Assembly (NCBI GenBank): GCA_037951105.1
Contig: JBAMJV010000871.1
Span: 124,510 to 188,509, forward strand
Origin: Echinarachnius parma
Lineage: Eukaryota > Echinodermata > Echinoidea > Clypeasteroida > Echinarachniidae
Reading direction: 5' to 3'
Length of the DNA stretch: 64,000 nucleotides
Below, in pieces: positions 1 to 13,171 of this stretch. A program made the position numbers and the translations under genes. Numbering within the stretch: the stretch's first letter is position 1; every line of letters starts with the position of its first letter. The notes under the pieces were generated by a model. The model did no database searches. It saw nothing but the letters and a program-made list of their open reading frames with translations, and was not told where the DNA came from.

Positions 1-352
1 GTGACATGATCACGAGTGAGGAAGGTAAAGGGGGTCGCGGGAGGAGGGGCTATACATTTCTGAGGTGGACTTACTGCGAATTTAGTCTGGTGAACCGCCG
101 ACGGCTCGATTTGGCACGGAAAGTTTCCTGTTCGTTGAGGAGGGATTGAGAATCGGTTTCGTGATGCAGGGGGTCTTTCCCACGAACTTAACTGGTTGCC
201 ATGGTGACAACGCCTATGTACAAAACAATGACACGGTAAAGCAAAATTATGATATGATGCAAAAACTTACGACAGCTAGGCGGCAGTAGCACAAAAATGA
301 GAAATTTCTGGAATATCCTATGTAGGAGGACATTGTTCTATTATTTGCTTGC
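1..352. other. Left flank, no gene seen
   Basis: No coding exon, RNA gene or recognisable repeat could be supported here. Confidence 0.4.
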
Positions 353-670
<318 letters not shown>

Positions 671-1849
671 GTATTTATGTTTGTATTTATGTTTGTATTT
701 TTTGTAATAAATAAATACTATTTATTCATGTATGTATTTATGTTTGTATGTATCGTTGTATTCATTTATTTGTTTTTATTTATTTATTTATTTATTAATT
801 AATTAATTTATTTATTTGTTAATTTGTATGCATTAATTTGTTTTATTTATTCATGAAATTATTTATGTATTAACTTGTATGTGGTAAAAATAAAAATTGT
901 AATAGTTTATTCAATGTATGTCTGTATTTTTTACTTACTGGTATAATGTGGGAGATAGAGAGAGGGGGGCGGGGGGGGGGGGGGGGGGGTGAGAACGATT
1001 AATAAAACATGGATCATGTTTATTGTCCTTGATATAACTTTCATGTTTTAACAAGGGTCATGGTTTTTAACAAATAATAATGGTTATTGTTAGACGCAAA
1101 CAAACTTACATAAAATACATACCTGGGTAGATATATATATCATCACGTATTGTCTTTTCGTCTCGCCTTACATGCTTTTGGGAATTTGGTCTTCCTAAAT
1201 ACCACGCTTGAGTTGTCTTTATGACAATAAGTCAGAATCAATTTGTTTTGATGAGGCAAGTTCATCAAACAGTTGTTGAAACTATTGACAAGACATTTCA
1301 TTTTTAAACTCCCTTTTTCGCAAAATAAATTGTTCTTGCTATCACAACCACCATAAATTTAAAAATGGGTTAGCATAATTGCAAACTAAAACTAAACAAT
1401 GATACAATGCAAAATAATATAAGTCTTCCTTATCATGCTTATGAGAGTATAGAGACTTCCCAGAGGGACCCGCCATAGTAGTAATTGTTTAATATTGTAC
1501 TTATTATTCCAGGTACATGTAGTTATTTGTCCTCCTTCAAAAGGCTAGCATCCAATAGAAAACAATATACACTAAATCCACAATGTAAAGAAAATAAGTA
1601 TTGCCACACCAGGTTTAATGCTCCTGTCATAGTTATAATATAATTATAGTTATATTTTGATAATAACCATAACGGAATGCTATCGAATATATATATAATA
1701 TTCCGATGCTAAGTTTGCAAGTTTACATATTTATTTTAATGATTGAAATATATATCAGGATGGCTGAAAATTATGTTACAGTTAGATGAACGGGCCATGA
1801 CATTTTTTAACAAAGCTATTTTAATTGAGTCAGGACAAAATTATTACCT
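671..1849. other. AT-rich intergenic DNA with a G run
   Basis: ATTT/ATGT-type degenerate microsatellite to about 860, an interrupted G run at 964-989, then unremarkable AT-rich sequence. No gene seen. Confidence 0.5.
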
Positions 1850-1973
1850 GCGGGTGTTGTAAGTCAGATCATGTGAATACATGCGCGAATCAGATTGGTT
1901 TCAAATAAGCATATTTCCTGAACTGCAATTAATTTGCAACTTTACAATCGATTGCAACTCTTTGTGCAACACC
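1850..1973. mobile_element. Palindromic MITE, copy C (left arm deleted)
   Basis: Shares the central block (GTCAGATCAYGTG ... CTGATTGGTT-like) and the right arm (CAATCGATTG...CTTTGTGCAACA) with the two copies to its right. Most of the left inverted arm is missing: GGGTGTTG joins directly to TAAGTCAGATC. Confidence 0.7.
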
Positions 1974-1978
1974 TCCTG

Positions 1979-2142
1979 GGCCCCGTTGCAGAAAGAGATA
2001 CAATCGATTGTAAGTTGCAATTAATCGTAAGTCAGATCACGTGTTCTAGATGCGCAAATCTGATTGGTTGAAACGCGTAAATTTTCTGCCTTACGATCAA
2101 TCGTAACTTACAATCGATTGTATCTCTTTCTGCAACGGGGCC
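1979..2142. mobile_element. Palindromic MITE, copy A
   Basis: Ends are GGCCCCGTTGCAGAAAGAGA and its reverse complement, with inverted arms of about 55 bp including CAATCGATTG. The centre carries GTCAGATCACGTG and TCTGATTGGTTG. It is 164 bp with no coding capacity, so it would need a transposase supplied elsewhere. Confidence 0.85.
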
Positions 2143-2226
2143 ATGGTGTAGAATAAAGGATTGAACAAAGTTACTGTTACACATTTGAACATGATTCCTT
2201 TTGTAATTTATATTTATGAACCCCTG

Positions 2227-2391
2227 GGGGTGTTGCACAAAGAATTGCGATCGATTGTAAAGTTGCAGTTAATTTCAAGTCAGAGCACGTGACTAAATAC
2301 GCAAAACTGATTGGTTCAAATGTGCAAACTGTCCGACTTGCAATTAATTGCAAACTTTACAATCGATTACGATTCTTTGTGCAACAACCCC
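2227..2391. mobile_element. Palindromic MITE, copy B
   Basis: Inverted ends GGGTGTTGCACAAAGAAT / ATTCTTTGTGCAACAACCC and the same core as copies A and C (GTCAGAGCACGTG, CTGATTGGTTC). The end sequences differ from copy A, so these are related subfamilies, not one tandem amplification. Confidence 0.8.
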
Positions 2392-2689
2392 AAGGGTCCT
2401 TTAAACATCGTGCGAATAAAAGCCTACAGTGCTCTCGATAAATACTCTATAAAAAACGATAGACAAATGTTTTGATAGTTAACACAACAACGTGGGTGAT
2501 CGTGATCGAGTGGGGGATAGCGTTACGAAAGTCTGCGAAATGGTGTCGCGGGTAATGAGAGACACCCGTTGATACGACCACTCACCCCTTTCTAATCCCC
2601 CCTCCCACCTGTGTGTCTACCCCTTTAACCCCCTTCATTATCTTTAAGAGACCTGAGGGTTCATCAGACATTTGTTTTATTAATATTAA

Positions 2690-3010
2690 CAGAAAAATAA
2701 AAAAAAAATAATATGACTTGTAATGATGATTGACAATGATGATGATGATTATAAGCGGTATTAGTATTATGGTTATTATTATCATTAATAATGTTGTTAT
2801 GGTTCATTTGGTGATAATAATTTTAAAAAACTGATAAAATAACAATACTAATTATAATAATAATGATGATAATAATCATAATAATAATAGTAATAATAAT
2901 AAAATTAATAATAATGATATTAATAATAATAATAATGATAATAATAATAGTCATGGTAATGGTAATAAAAACAGTAATAATGATAATTACAATAATAATA
3001 CTCGCGATTA
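2690..3010. repeat. Degenerate AAT/GAT trinucleotide region
   Basis: Long runs of ATAATAATG-type triplets with many interruptions. The minus-strand Ile-rich reading frame is the repeat translated. Confidence 0.85.
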
Positions 3011-3784
3011 CAATACTGCAACTCACCCTTCTATAAATAACGATTATAACAACCATAAAATGCGAACATGAATATGACACACATACAAGATTGTCTCTAC
3101 TCATAATGTCGAAGCCTTTAGATAAAGGGGGACCTTTTGGGTAAGACAAAGCAATCATACTATCAAAATTGTTTGCGTTAGCCATCTCTTTATCGAGACG
3201 ATGTGGGACTTATTAAGGAAGTATCATGTTACCACGAAAATTGATGTCACGCCTCCCCCTCGACATTATTGTTTGAATATTCCCGCTGCACTCGGTTCAA
3301 AAGTGCAAGCTAACAAACATGACTCAATATATTATTACAATCCCATCGATGGGGAGTGTAATGATGCATTAAAGGGATACATCGTTAGAATCCTCAAAAA
3401 ACTTACTAAGAACTCTATAGAGATTCTCCACACCTCATTGTATTTGTACTACTAATTTCGGCTTCCGGTTTTCCAAATTCCGTTTTCAAGATATGTATGA
3501 TTGAAGTGTTCAGATTTATGATTAAGGTGTTCAGATTTATGATTATCTAGTGGATAATTATAACTGTGTACAAAGTCAGTGCAATGAGTTAGCGAATATA
3601 CCTTTGCATTTTCGCTTATTATTCGGTCATGTGACATTCATTTACCACGGAATTTTCACACATCATTCAGTAGACATATCAGAACACAGAAATACACATC
3701 TTATCAACCATTCGTCAGTTTTTGCACAAGTCAACAAAGTTACTAGATCCCTTTATAGTCTATCAGGTTATGTAAAGCAGCAAT

Positions 3785-5254
3785 TCTTTTTGCTATAATC
3801 TTGGAAACAGTTTTTAATTTGTTCTAAATACATTACTGATGCGAAAAAGTAATGTTTCCATTTTTTATTTTTGGTCCCAGGGTGCATTTTGTCGATTTTA
3901 AAGATAATTAGCTAATTTGCATATTTGTGAAATAAGGTCAGGGGTCATTTTCTATCTAGGAATAGTACAATATTGATAACAAATATTATTCTAGGGTATT
4001 TTGAGGCAAGGATTCCATTTCCGGTGCTCGTTTGTAAGTGCTGTATGGGAAACACTCTGAAATCCAAGATGGCTTCCCCTAATTTGCATATTTATGAATA
4101 TTATTGATTTTCAGTGGCTACAGCCCCTAATAAGCAATAATTCCGGATTATTATTTGTCAGTTATGTTCTAAGTATGTACTTAAGATATCAAAGATGAGT
4201 TGCCATCATGGCAACCTCTAGCAATGCATATTATTTGCATAATTATGTATTTTACCTAATTTGCATATTCCCCCAAATCGAGTATATTAGGAACCCGGCA
4301 AGTAAAAAAGACAAGTAATACCACTTTTCCAAGGTTTTAGGGGGCAATGAATCCATTCATGATACTTATTTACCTGTATCCCCTCGGGAACCCACATAAA
4401 TCCAAGATGGCCGCAATTGTCATTTTAAAGTAAATAATGCTATTTTCTACTTAAATGGCATTTAATTTATAAAAGTATGATTTGCTTACTTTAAGCAAAC
4501 AACTACATTGTGATTCAAGTATTCTAGTTGCTCATTCCAATAATTAAAAGTCAAAACATTATAATATCAATTTAATATAACCGAAATAATATAGTCGTGT
4601 ATCATAACATGTGTAATTTAGGGAGCAGTCATCTTGGATTTAAGATGGATGCCATGGTGATACAGGTAAATAAGTATCAAAAATGGATCTGCTGCCCCCC
4701 AAAACCTTGGAAAAGTGGTATTATTTGTCTTTTTTACTTGCCGGGTTCCCAATATACTCGATTTGGTGGAATATTGAAATTAGGTAAAATACATAATTAT
4801 GCAAATAATATGCATTGCTAGAGGTTGCCACGATGGCAACTCATCTTTGATATATTAAATACATACTTAGAACATAACTGACAAATAATAACCCGGAATT
4901 ATTGCTTATTAGGGGCTGTAGCCACTGAAAATCAATAATATTCATAAATATGCAAATTAGGGGAAGCCATCTTGGATTTCAGAGTGTTTCCCATACAGCA
5001 CTTACAAACGAGCACCGGAAATGGAATCCTTGCCTCAAAATACCCTAGAATACTAGTTTTTATCAATATTGTACTATTCCTAGATAGAAAATGACCCCTG
5101 ACCTTATTTAACAAATATGCAAATTAGCTAATTATCTTTAAAATCGCCAAAATGCACCCTGGGACCAAAAATAAAAAATGGAAACATCACTTTTTCTCAT
5201 CAGTAATGTATTAAGACCAAATTTAAAAATGTTTCCAAGATTATAGCAAAAAAA
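3785..5254. mobile_element. Foldback element with 630-bp inverted arms
   Basis: The left arm (about 3789-4420) is the reverse complement of the right arm (about 4621-5250) with modest divergence, around a roughly 200 bp spacer. Outer ends are TTTGCTATAATCTTGGAAAC and its complement. Landmarks found in both arms include AAATCCAAGATGG, TTGCCA..ATGGCAAC and GCACCGGAAATGGAATCC. No transposase frame exists inside. Sea urchin TU elements are known foldback transposons, but whether this belongs to them is not shown. Confidence 0.88.
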
Positions 5255-7878
5255 TTCACAACATTTATTTATACTACATTACGGGATATACTATTAACTC
5301 CTCATATAACTTGTCGATGTAATCACATCTTCGTAGAGAGAGAATTGTATGTAGTATGATGCGTATAAAGAATTAACTTAGGGTAGGATCCCCCGATGTT
5401 CCTCTCCGGGCCGCAGGCTAGGGATGCTTTCAGTAATCCGCTCGGAACACCTTAAAGGTAGTTCAGATTCGTCAAATCAGATGCGCGGCGCCATCTTGCG
5501 TACGCGTTGCGCACGGTGCGTGATGCACGTTAGCTCAGTGTCATGCGGTGCGCGCAAACTAGCCTAGTTCAAAATGGCGACCCGCTGTGTAGCATCCCCA
5601 CGCTTGATGCCCTTTAAATGAGGTTTGGTTGCATCTTCTGCCCAATATATTAACTCCTTTAATTCCAATGTCACACAATTGCACAACACAACTGCCATAG
5701 AGCTGTAAATTGCCTGGCATTCAAAGGTGATAAAAAGGTATTTGATTGCCATGATCATGATCTGTCATGTCTGTCGCTTAGAGTAATTACTGTGATGCAT
5801 AAGACATGTAAGACAGATCAAAGAAAACAAATCATTTAAATAATGTATTAAAAATGGAGATTATTGGCCAGGGTTACAATAATACTCATTCAAATAAATT
5901 GGATATCATATAGGTAGCGTGCTTAATGTCGTTTCTACACGCATATTGCAAAGTTGGCATATTCTAGTATCAAATATACCGTAATGTTCTTATATATCCC
6001 TTCCTCAATCATCAATTTTATTTCAACTTTTATCCAGTTCTGGGGGAGAGTCGTATGCCAGCCAGGTCATCGGAGGGGTATGGGGCTAAGGATTCGAGGT
6101 GGGCTTACTACGAAATAATAACACAGAAATATTTCGGTCATGAATGTATGATTATGATCGGATGAAGATAGATACCAAGTTTGATCGAAGTACATTTGTT
6201 GTCTCCCAACCGGAGTTGGGGGGGGGGGGGGGGGGGGGGTAGTGGCTGACGTAAGCTTGATACAAAAGGGTAAGGACGCACGCCAACTCATCTTGGCTTC
6301 ATCACTGACTCCCCTAGGATAATGGTTAGCCATTTACATTGAGGTTGGTGATGTGACCTACTTTGTCATGCACGTGTGCCCGGATTTGTGCCAATCATCC
6401 ATCCGTATTTAAAATCGCGTCAATCTGTCTCGAGATGATGAATGGGTCTACAAATTTACATAAGCTCTATTATCAGTGGATTAAAATGTTGTTTGCGAAT
6501 GAGTGGAATCACCTCACGTCAAATTATCGGATCATGTTACCCGTGATATAGGTCAAGTAGTGACCTGTATTCGATTATAATCGATACCCCCAGAGATAAC
6601 CGATCTTTTACCGATAGTCTGATGATCTACATTCGGGTCATTCATTCATCCGTTCATGATTCCAAAATTAGGTCAAGCATGGTTCGCGACTTTGTCCGAT
6701 TAATGCATTTTACAAGCATGAAAGCACGAATGGTGTTCAAAATTTGATATGGATAGTGCAATTTCTGTACGTAATCGATCGTGAATTGGAAAGCCTGGAT
6801 CGAGCACAACATTTATTATGAAGAGGTTTATTAACTTCCATTGACTTTTTTAAAATTTATATATTTTACAATCAAAATTGCAAAAAACAAATACAGATAA
6901 CACCCCTTTCAAATCCAGGTCCATGTTTAAGCTGCTTTTTCCCCCTCAGGCTGTCAGTACAAAGCATAAGAAGCCAACGGATTTAATTAGTTATTTTTAC
7001 ACAAATCGTTAATTACCTTCAAATGCATATTCCCGTTTTGTGCCTTTGCCTATACATAATATTATAATAACCATCGATCGCCAGGCATAACAGGTTTCCC
7101 GTAGAGGCAATGTGATATCAAACTGGTGAGGAAAAGGAGCGGGGGAATCCCCTGTTTGGGTGTTTCACTCTTGGGGGGGGGGGGGGGGCAGCCCAATTCG
7201 CGAAACTAGAGCTCACTGATACACATTCAGATTGATAAGCTAGCGAGCAACAACAAACAAAGTTCACGCGCGAAAAAACAAACAAGACAACATGAAAGCT
7301 CGAGAGTCAATAAAAACAGATAAATACGTTTAACGCATTTTCAAGGGCTGCAAGCCGCTTTTTGGCAAACATGCCGAGAAAGAAATAAAGAAAATCAGAA
7401 TAAATACAAGACGATCAAGTAGCCAAGTCTGTCCTGTCAACAATAAGACAGTTTGAGAAGCAATGTCATCTTCTGCTTTGAAGTGCTCAATTTAGTTCGC
7501 TTTTATCTTATTCTGAAGCCTCGCCAAACGTGCATGTTTGATTATTATGATTATTATCAACTATTCCACTCATTCACAAACATAGAATAGCACGCAAATT
7601 TATCTTATCTTTTTTTTTGTCCAACAGCAAGTTTTTGTAGGTCCTATTTCAGTTGTCATGAAATAACACTTGAAGTGATTCTGGCCTCTGCGATTTCCGT
7701 TTTCTACGGGTGAATTTCTTTTCGTTCATGATTAAAAAAAAAAAGATTGCAACATAATTAAACACTCAGTAGTGCAAAGCTGCATTGGAAATGTATACTT
7801 ACTTCGATCAATATACATGGTCTTCATTATATGTAGTATTATTTATATTATTATTATTATTATTATTATTATCATTAC

Positions 7879-7912
<34 letters not shown>

Positions 7913-7919
7913 TGTATTA

Positions 7920-7990
<71 letters not shown>

Positions 7991-8120
7991 GCTTTTGATT
8001 TACTTGTGTTGTTGTCGTTCTGACATCTCTTGCTCGTGATGAGAACAGTACTAGCAGATATGCAAGACACTGGTCGTACCCGCATCGTGCCTTGTTTTGT
8101 GTTCATAATGATAGTCAGAT
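5255..8120. other. Intergenic DNA with a CpG-rich patch and homopolymer runs
   Basis: Contains a CpG-dense patch at about 5480-5580 (GCGCGGCGCCATCTTGCG with a facing CAAAATGGCGAC) that looks like a small repeat, G runs at 6218-6239 and 7173-7188, and an ATT array at 7843-7990. No gene seen. Confidence 0.5.
7843..7990. repeat. ATT trinucleotide microsatellite
   Basis: Nearly pure TTA/ATT with a few interruptions (ATCATTACC, TTTGTATTATC). The poly-Leu, poly-Ile and other long frames across it are repeat translations. Confidence 0.95.
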
Positions 8121-8690
8121 AGTGGCAAAGGATGTATGATAATGGCCCATAACTTTAATTGTCCAATTGAGGACTATATAGGGCGTTCCCCACCACCCCT
8201 ATACCCCCATCACTCATACCCCATTATCATGATCGCCCGTACCTCATTGGGATCTCTCTATCGATCACCTGTATCAAATATTGCCATTCACGTGTTCAAC
8301 TACAGACTTTCCCATCCCCTGATCTCACGGACGACCTCAGAAAATTGAACCGATATAGGATAATAGTCCATACCGTAATTACTGTAACTGTTTGGTGGAG
8401 GACTGCATAGGGCATTCCCTGCCACCCCTCCCCATCTCTTCAACCCCATCATTATGATCATCCGCCACTCTTCCGACGGATCTCTATATCGATCGTCAGT
8501 ACCAAATATTTCCATTCACATGTCCGATCACTCTCTAACCGCCTGATCTCACGGACGCTCTCAGAACATTGAACGTGGAGGCGGATGCGGGCAGCGATTA
8601 TTGCTGTTATGTTATCACCAGACCACAAGGTTGGTCAATGTAAAGTTCAGTGATTATATAACTACTGGCCAACAATCGATGTTACAAATC
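8121..8690. repeat. Two direct copies of a dispersed repeat family
   Basis: The unit at about 8121-8345 recurs diverged at 8346-8575: GGACTATATAGGGCGTTCCC vs GGACTGCATAGGGCATTCCC, then CTGATCTCACGGACG in both. The second copy continues with GAACGTGGAGGCGGATGCGG and on to about 8690. Inverted copies lie at 9268-9459 and 10140-10320. Confidence 0.75.
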
Positions 8691-8759
8691 TTATATGATA
8701 GTTGTCGTTGTATAAAGAGCCCTGTTTACAAAAAGGGGGCTGTCAGAGTAACGGAATAA

Positions 8760-8840
8760 TCCATCGCGGGAATCGAACCCAGGTCCCTTGACTACCCAAT
8801 CCTAAAACCTCGTGTTTGTAGACCAGGCAAGGATCATGCA
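8760..8840 (-). repeat. tRNA-like remnant (SINE-type, minus strand)
   Basis: The minus strand contains GGTTCGATTCCCGC, a good Pol III B box, preceded by a degenerate A-box region. It cannot fold convincingly as a tRNA. Its place between inverted repeat copies suggests part of a mobile repeat. Confidence 0.4.
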
Positions 8841-9124
8841 ATATATGTCTAACATATTGGATAGTTCAGTCTCTCTATATCGTTTCATAGCATTACTTTA
8901 TAAGATCGAGATCTTAATTTTCAGGAAACATGGACAATTAGGCAACATACATTACCTCAGTAATAAATGTTAGATGCCGGTAAGGAAACTCAGATAAGCC
9001 ATCGTTATAAATGTGAAAACTGTATCATTATCATATTTTACACATACATGTTCATACTCTGGCTAGAAATGATCGCTTAATTATTTCTAGTGACTGTTCA
9101 AGACGCAGACAAATAACAGGGCCA

Positions 9125-9200
9125 CAACGGGCATGCGGTTAATAAGACTGTGTTCTAAGCGGAAGGATCAGGGTTCGAGTCTTAGACGGCTGGATTAAGT
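9125..9200 (+). repeat. tRNA-like remnant (SINE-type, plus strand)
   Basis: GGGTTCGAGTC is B-box-like, and GCGGTTAATAAG upstream is a poor A box. No full cloverleaf seen. Most likely a decayed tRNA-derived SINE head. Confidence 0.35.
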
Positions 9201-9267
9201 CTCTCTGACAACAGACTATTTATGTCTGAAAATATTGAATAAGAACTTCTACTTGTTACATTTATTT

Positions 9268-9459
9268 TATCAAGTACAAGTTGTAACAAATAACTTTGTT
9301 GGCCAGACGTTATCACTGAACTTTACATTGACCAACCCTGTGGTCTGGTGATAGCAGCGATAATCGCTGCCCGCATCCGCCTCCACGTTCAATGTTCTGA
9401 GATCGTCCGTGAAACCAAGGGATGAAAGAGTGATTGAACATGTGAATGGAAAGTATAGC
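9268..9459. repeat. Inverted copy of the 8.1-8.7 kb repeat family
   Basis: Reverse complement of about 8500-8690: GCCCGCATCCGCCTCCACGT and TTCAATGTTCTGAGATCGTC match. A TTAA-flanked element starts at its edge (9460), suggesting insertion into this copy. Confidence 0.75.
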
Positions 9460-9850
9460 TTAAAGGGATCTAATAACTTTGTTGACATGTGCAAAAAGTG
9501 ATGAGTGGTTGATACAATGTACATGTATATTGTTGTTATCTGATATGTCCACTGGGTGTGTGTGAAGATTTCAAGTTAAATGGACGTTATATTGCCGAGT
9601 AATGAGCAAAAATGCAAAGTGATATCACTAACTCATTGCACTGACTTTGCGCACTGTTTTAACGATCCAGTGGATAACTTTACATCTGAACACTTCAATC
9701 GTAAATATCTTTTTAACGAAAGGGAAATTTGAAAAACCAAAACCTGTCCCATGCTTTTTATTGTTAATACGAATACAACAAGGCATAAGGGAACCGCTAG
9801 AATTCCAATTGGATTTTGAGGATTTGGACAATGTTACTTAGTCCCTTTAA
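9460..9850. mobile_element. TTAA-flanked nonautonomous element, family E copy 1
   Basis: Begins TTAAAGGGATCTAATAAC and ends GTTACTTAGTCCCTTTAA, an inverted pair. It is highly similar end to end to the element at 13172-13559; the shared block includes TTTTTAACGAAAGGGAAATT. At 391 bp it has no transposase. The short frames on both strands are shadows. Confidence 0.85.
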
Positions 9851-10139
9851 GCTACGTCGCCAAAAAGGGAAAAGGGGGGCTCATGCCAAGATAAGTGGTA
9901 GACACACAGTAGCTATGTTGAGGATCCGTTTTTTTTCTGTACCGGTTGTTCTGTGATCCTGGTGATGTCCAAACGAAGAGAGTTTGACGTAACCATGGTA
10001 ACAGGTGGATGATACTGTATTTCACCGGTAATGTTCCTCATCGTAAGGATAGGGGTATAAGGGTAGCTCGTATCCATATAAACATGGTAAATGGCAGGCA
10101 TAATTATTATACAACGTGCAATAAGGGTCCGTTTTCAGG

Positions 10140-10320
10140 GATTGTTCTGCGCTGGCCATAAGATCAATATTAGGTACGTAACATTATGGGAATTTAATAC
10201 TGAACCACTTTTCAATGATCCTTTCCTAATGAGGTCTGGTAATATGTAGCAACGATAATGGTTTCCCACATCCGATTCTACGTTTAATGTTTTATAATTA
10301 TCCATGGGATGCGAGAATGG
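10140..10320. repeat. Older inverted copy of the 8.1-8.7 kb family
   Basis: Diverged version of 9290-9440: GGTCTGGTAATATGTAGCAA, CCCACATCCGATTCTACGTT and TTCCATGGGATG-like positions match in order. More diverged than the other copies. Confidence 0.5.
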
Positions 10321-10329
10321 CAACTGTTG

Positions 10330-11867
10330 CGTGATAGTAAGGATCGGGGTATATATACTTGGTTACTTCGTTGCTATGTGCAAAAAACATCCCTTGACTT
10401 GACTAGTTGGATGCTGGGATAATAATGATTATGGACTAAATTGTAGTTTAACTGTCTGCTTGCCCAGCTTGGAGAGCTTAAAAAGGAGGTGAGGGGATAT
10501 CCTATTTTACTACCCCCTTATGCCAATGTAATATTCACAATTCAACTTCTAGTATAATCACTATTGATAATATTTTGAAATGTGATAACCTTCAAAACAA
10601 TGATATAGGTCGTAATGGTATAACGTCTGACAGATGTGCAATAATTCGGTGTAATTGCTTTCTATCATCCAACCTGTAGGACAATGAACCCGCTCGGCCT
10701 CTGCGTCGCTCTGTTCGATATTGTATCGATCACGGAAAATATGATATGGTGTTGACGTTGATCAACGCGCGCATTTCCGACAGACAGATGCGGCAGTATA
10801 CACCGCCTTTATCTGGGTCTGATGTGAAGTAACTATTGCTCGTCAACATCTCCCCCGCCCACGTCGCCGCCGTTACTCTCTCTCTACCCCTCTCCCAATC
10901 TATCAACCACTCCGCCTCTATCTCTGTCTGTCTTTACGTCTGTCCACCTCATTTTCTTCTATAAATCCACACCTCCCCTTCTTTCTTCTCCCTCCCCCTC
11001 CCTCTGCCATCTTCCTTCAATTTTAAATTTTAATTTCCGTTTCCAACAAGATGTTACAAATTATCTCTCCCCTCTCTCATGCTACTCCTCCCCCCCCCCC
11101 CCCGCTCTTTCTTCCCCTCCCCCCCTTAGCGCCATCTACCAATACCTATTATCTCTTTTTAAAAAAACTTTTAACCTCACCCTCTCTACTCCATGCAGTT
11201 CCCATCCCATGTCATTCTTATTATTGCTAGAGTTATATTCTTCTTCCGTTCCTCGTCTGTATCTGTTGCCTAATTTCTCTCCTCTTGTGTGCGTTGTCTG
11301 GGTAAGTTCTACATGTACGTATACATGTATGTCCTTGTGTGCTATGGCGTCATCATCTAGCTAGACGACACTACTCTACCAAAAGGACTGTACTGAAATT
11401 GAAGATAATAGTGTGACGTCATCACATCAGCATGTTGCTCCAAAGCTGTTTGACCCCCCCCCCCCCCCCCCCCCCTCGCCAACCCTCAGTAAACAGAGCA
11501 CATTCACGTCTGTAACCAACGCATACCAGGCTACAAACTATAGGCCGACGATTCTCTAAACTTGCATGTAAAAGCACGAGTGCACCTGCTGGAATGCTCC
11601 CCAGGGAGTGGAGAGAGTGCACAATAAAGTGGGAAAGTGTAGCCAACGGCTGAGTTATAAATAGTCATAAGGTGCATGCAGGTCCATCTGTGAGAACAGA
11701 GCAAAAAGCACTGAAGAAGCTTACCTGGATAAATAAGACTACAAGAAAAAAAAATAAGAAAAAATAAACCAACCCCATCCCACATAATTATGTTCTCATC
11801 CTATCATCCCTTCATCCCAAACCTAGAACTACACCTCATTATATTACGCTATATAATTATACAATGA
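10330..11867. other. Intergenic DNA with a polypyrimidine stretch and a short dispersed repeat
   Basis: About 10850-11290 is strongly CT-rich on the + strand with C runs near 11091-11103 and 11454-11475. GGAATGCTCCCCAGGGAGTG at about 11590 matches a repeat also seen near 37697 and, inverted and diverged, near 57575. No gene seen. Confidence 0.55.
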
Positions 11868-12740
11868 TCCAAGAGATCGAATGTCGTAGGTTTAATTGTA
11901 GGCTTATACAAAGTGGTTGATAATAATTGTCTTCCAACGATAAACTCGATAATTACGAAGATTATTTTAATCAAATCAACCCCACCTATATGTTCCCATC
12001 CCCTCGATTGAATATGAAACGACATATATTAGAGCATTACGTAATATACAATTGGTCAAGAGATCAAATTTTAATAGCAGATATGCAATTATTATCAGTT
12101 TATGTACATCGTCATTGATTTTAATTGTCATCCATCGGTTTATTTCAATCAAAAAAGCTATTATACGATCATCCAAGAGATCGAACTTTGTAGGTTTAAT
12201 TATAGGCTTACAAAGTCTTTGATTATAATTTTCTTCCAACGATAATCACGAAGATTTTTTATTAAATCAAACAATACGAAACTACATAGATCAGGTCAAT
12301 ACGTAATTATACACTCTGTCAAGAGATCACACTTTAAATTTAATGGCAGATTTACAGTTACTATCAGTTTATGTACATCGCCATTGATTGACATTTTTAT
12401 TCATCGGTCATCGTGAAGATTATTTCAATCAAAAAATTCCTATACGACTAAATCCTAGCATTACAAAATTATCATATTTTCGCTCCAATACAATTGATCT
12501 AAGCAAAATAACACTGGAAAATAGTACGCTTATATCATGATAGCAGTCCTTGATTTTAATTGTTATCCAACGATAATCTTGATGAATCGGTCTCACCTCA
12601 TTCATACCCCCTATCCTGCCCCAAATCAGTGATCCGCCATCTTGCGGGATTACATACTTGTTGCTCTGATTCAATAGCAGACACATTATAGACTTACATT
12701 ATTCTAAGTATTTGACAGTTTTAATTGTTATCCAACAGTA
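11868..12740. repeat. Decayed tandem repeat, unit about 300 bp
   Basis: CCAAGAGATCGAA, GTAGGTTTAATTRTAGGCTT and TCTTCCAACGATAA recur about 303 bp apart (11868 and 12171), and ATCAGTTTATGTACATCG recurs at about 12095 and 12365. Further fragments (TTTTAATTGTTATCCAACRR) follow at about 12555 and 12720. Copies are diverged. Confidence 0.65.
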
Positions 12741-13171
12741 ATGCTGACGATAGCTTATCCGTGCTCTATATTCTGTATATTATGTAGGTCAGGTTTCCAA
12801 GGTCAAGCTGATTAGTATGTAGTCATTTAACCCGTTTCACCCCCATTTTAATGTGTAATCGTCATACAACTTAGTAACTAATACATGGTCCAGGAGATCC
12901 TGGTAGGCAATGGGTTAATATTTATTTGCTAGCTGAATTTGTTTTTTTGATGAACGTTCAATAACTTGTCTGACAGACAGAATGTCATTTTCTGCATTCA
13001 ATCTGTTGCAGTTTGTCGTAGCTTTTTTAATAATAATTCATAGTATCTTGAAGAACAGATGAAGAGCAGTACGTTCAATCCAACTTGAACATAATTAGAC
13101 AAAATGTACATCTCTGTCAGCAAATCGAAATACATATTTTGTCTTTATAAACTTAAAAATATAAAAAAACA

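Noticed and set aside
7772-8106. Poly-Ile and poly-Leu frames on both strands
   Set aside because: Translation of the ATT microsatellite.
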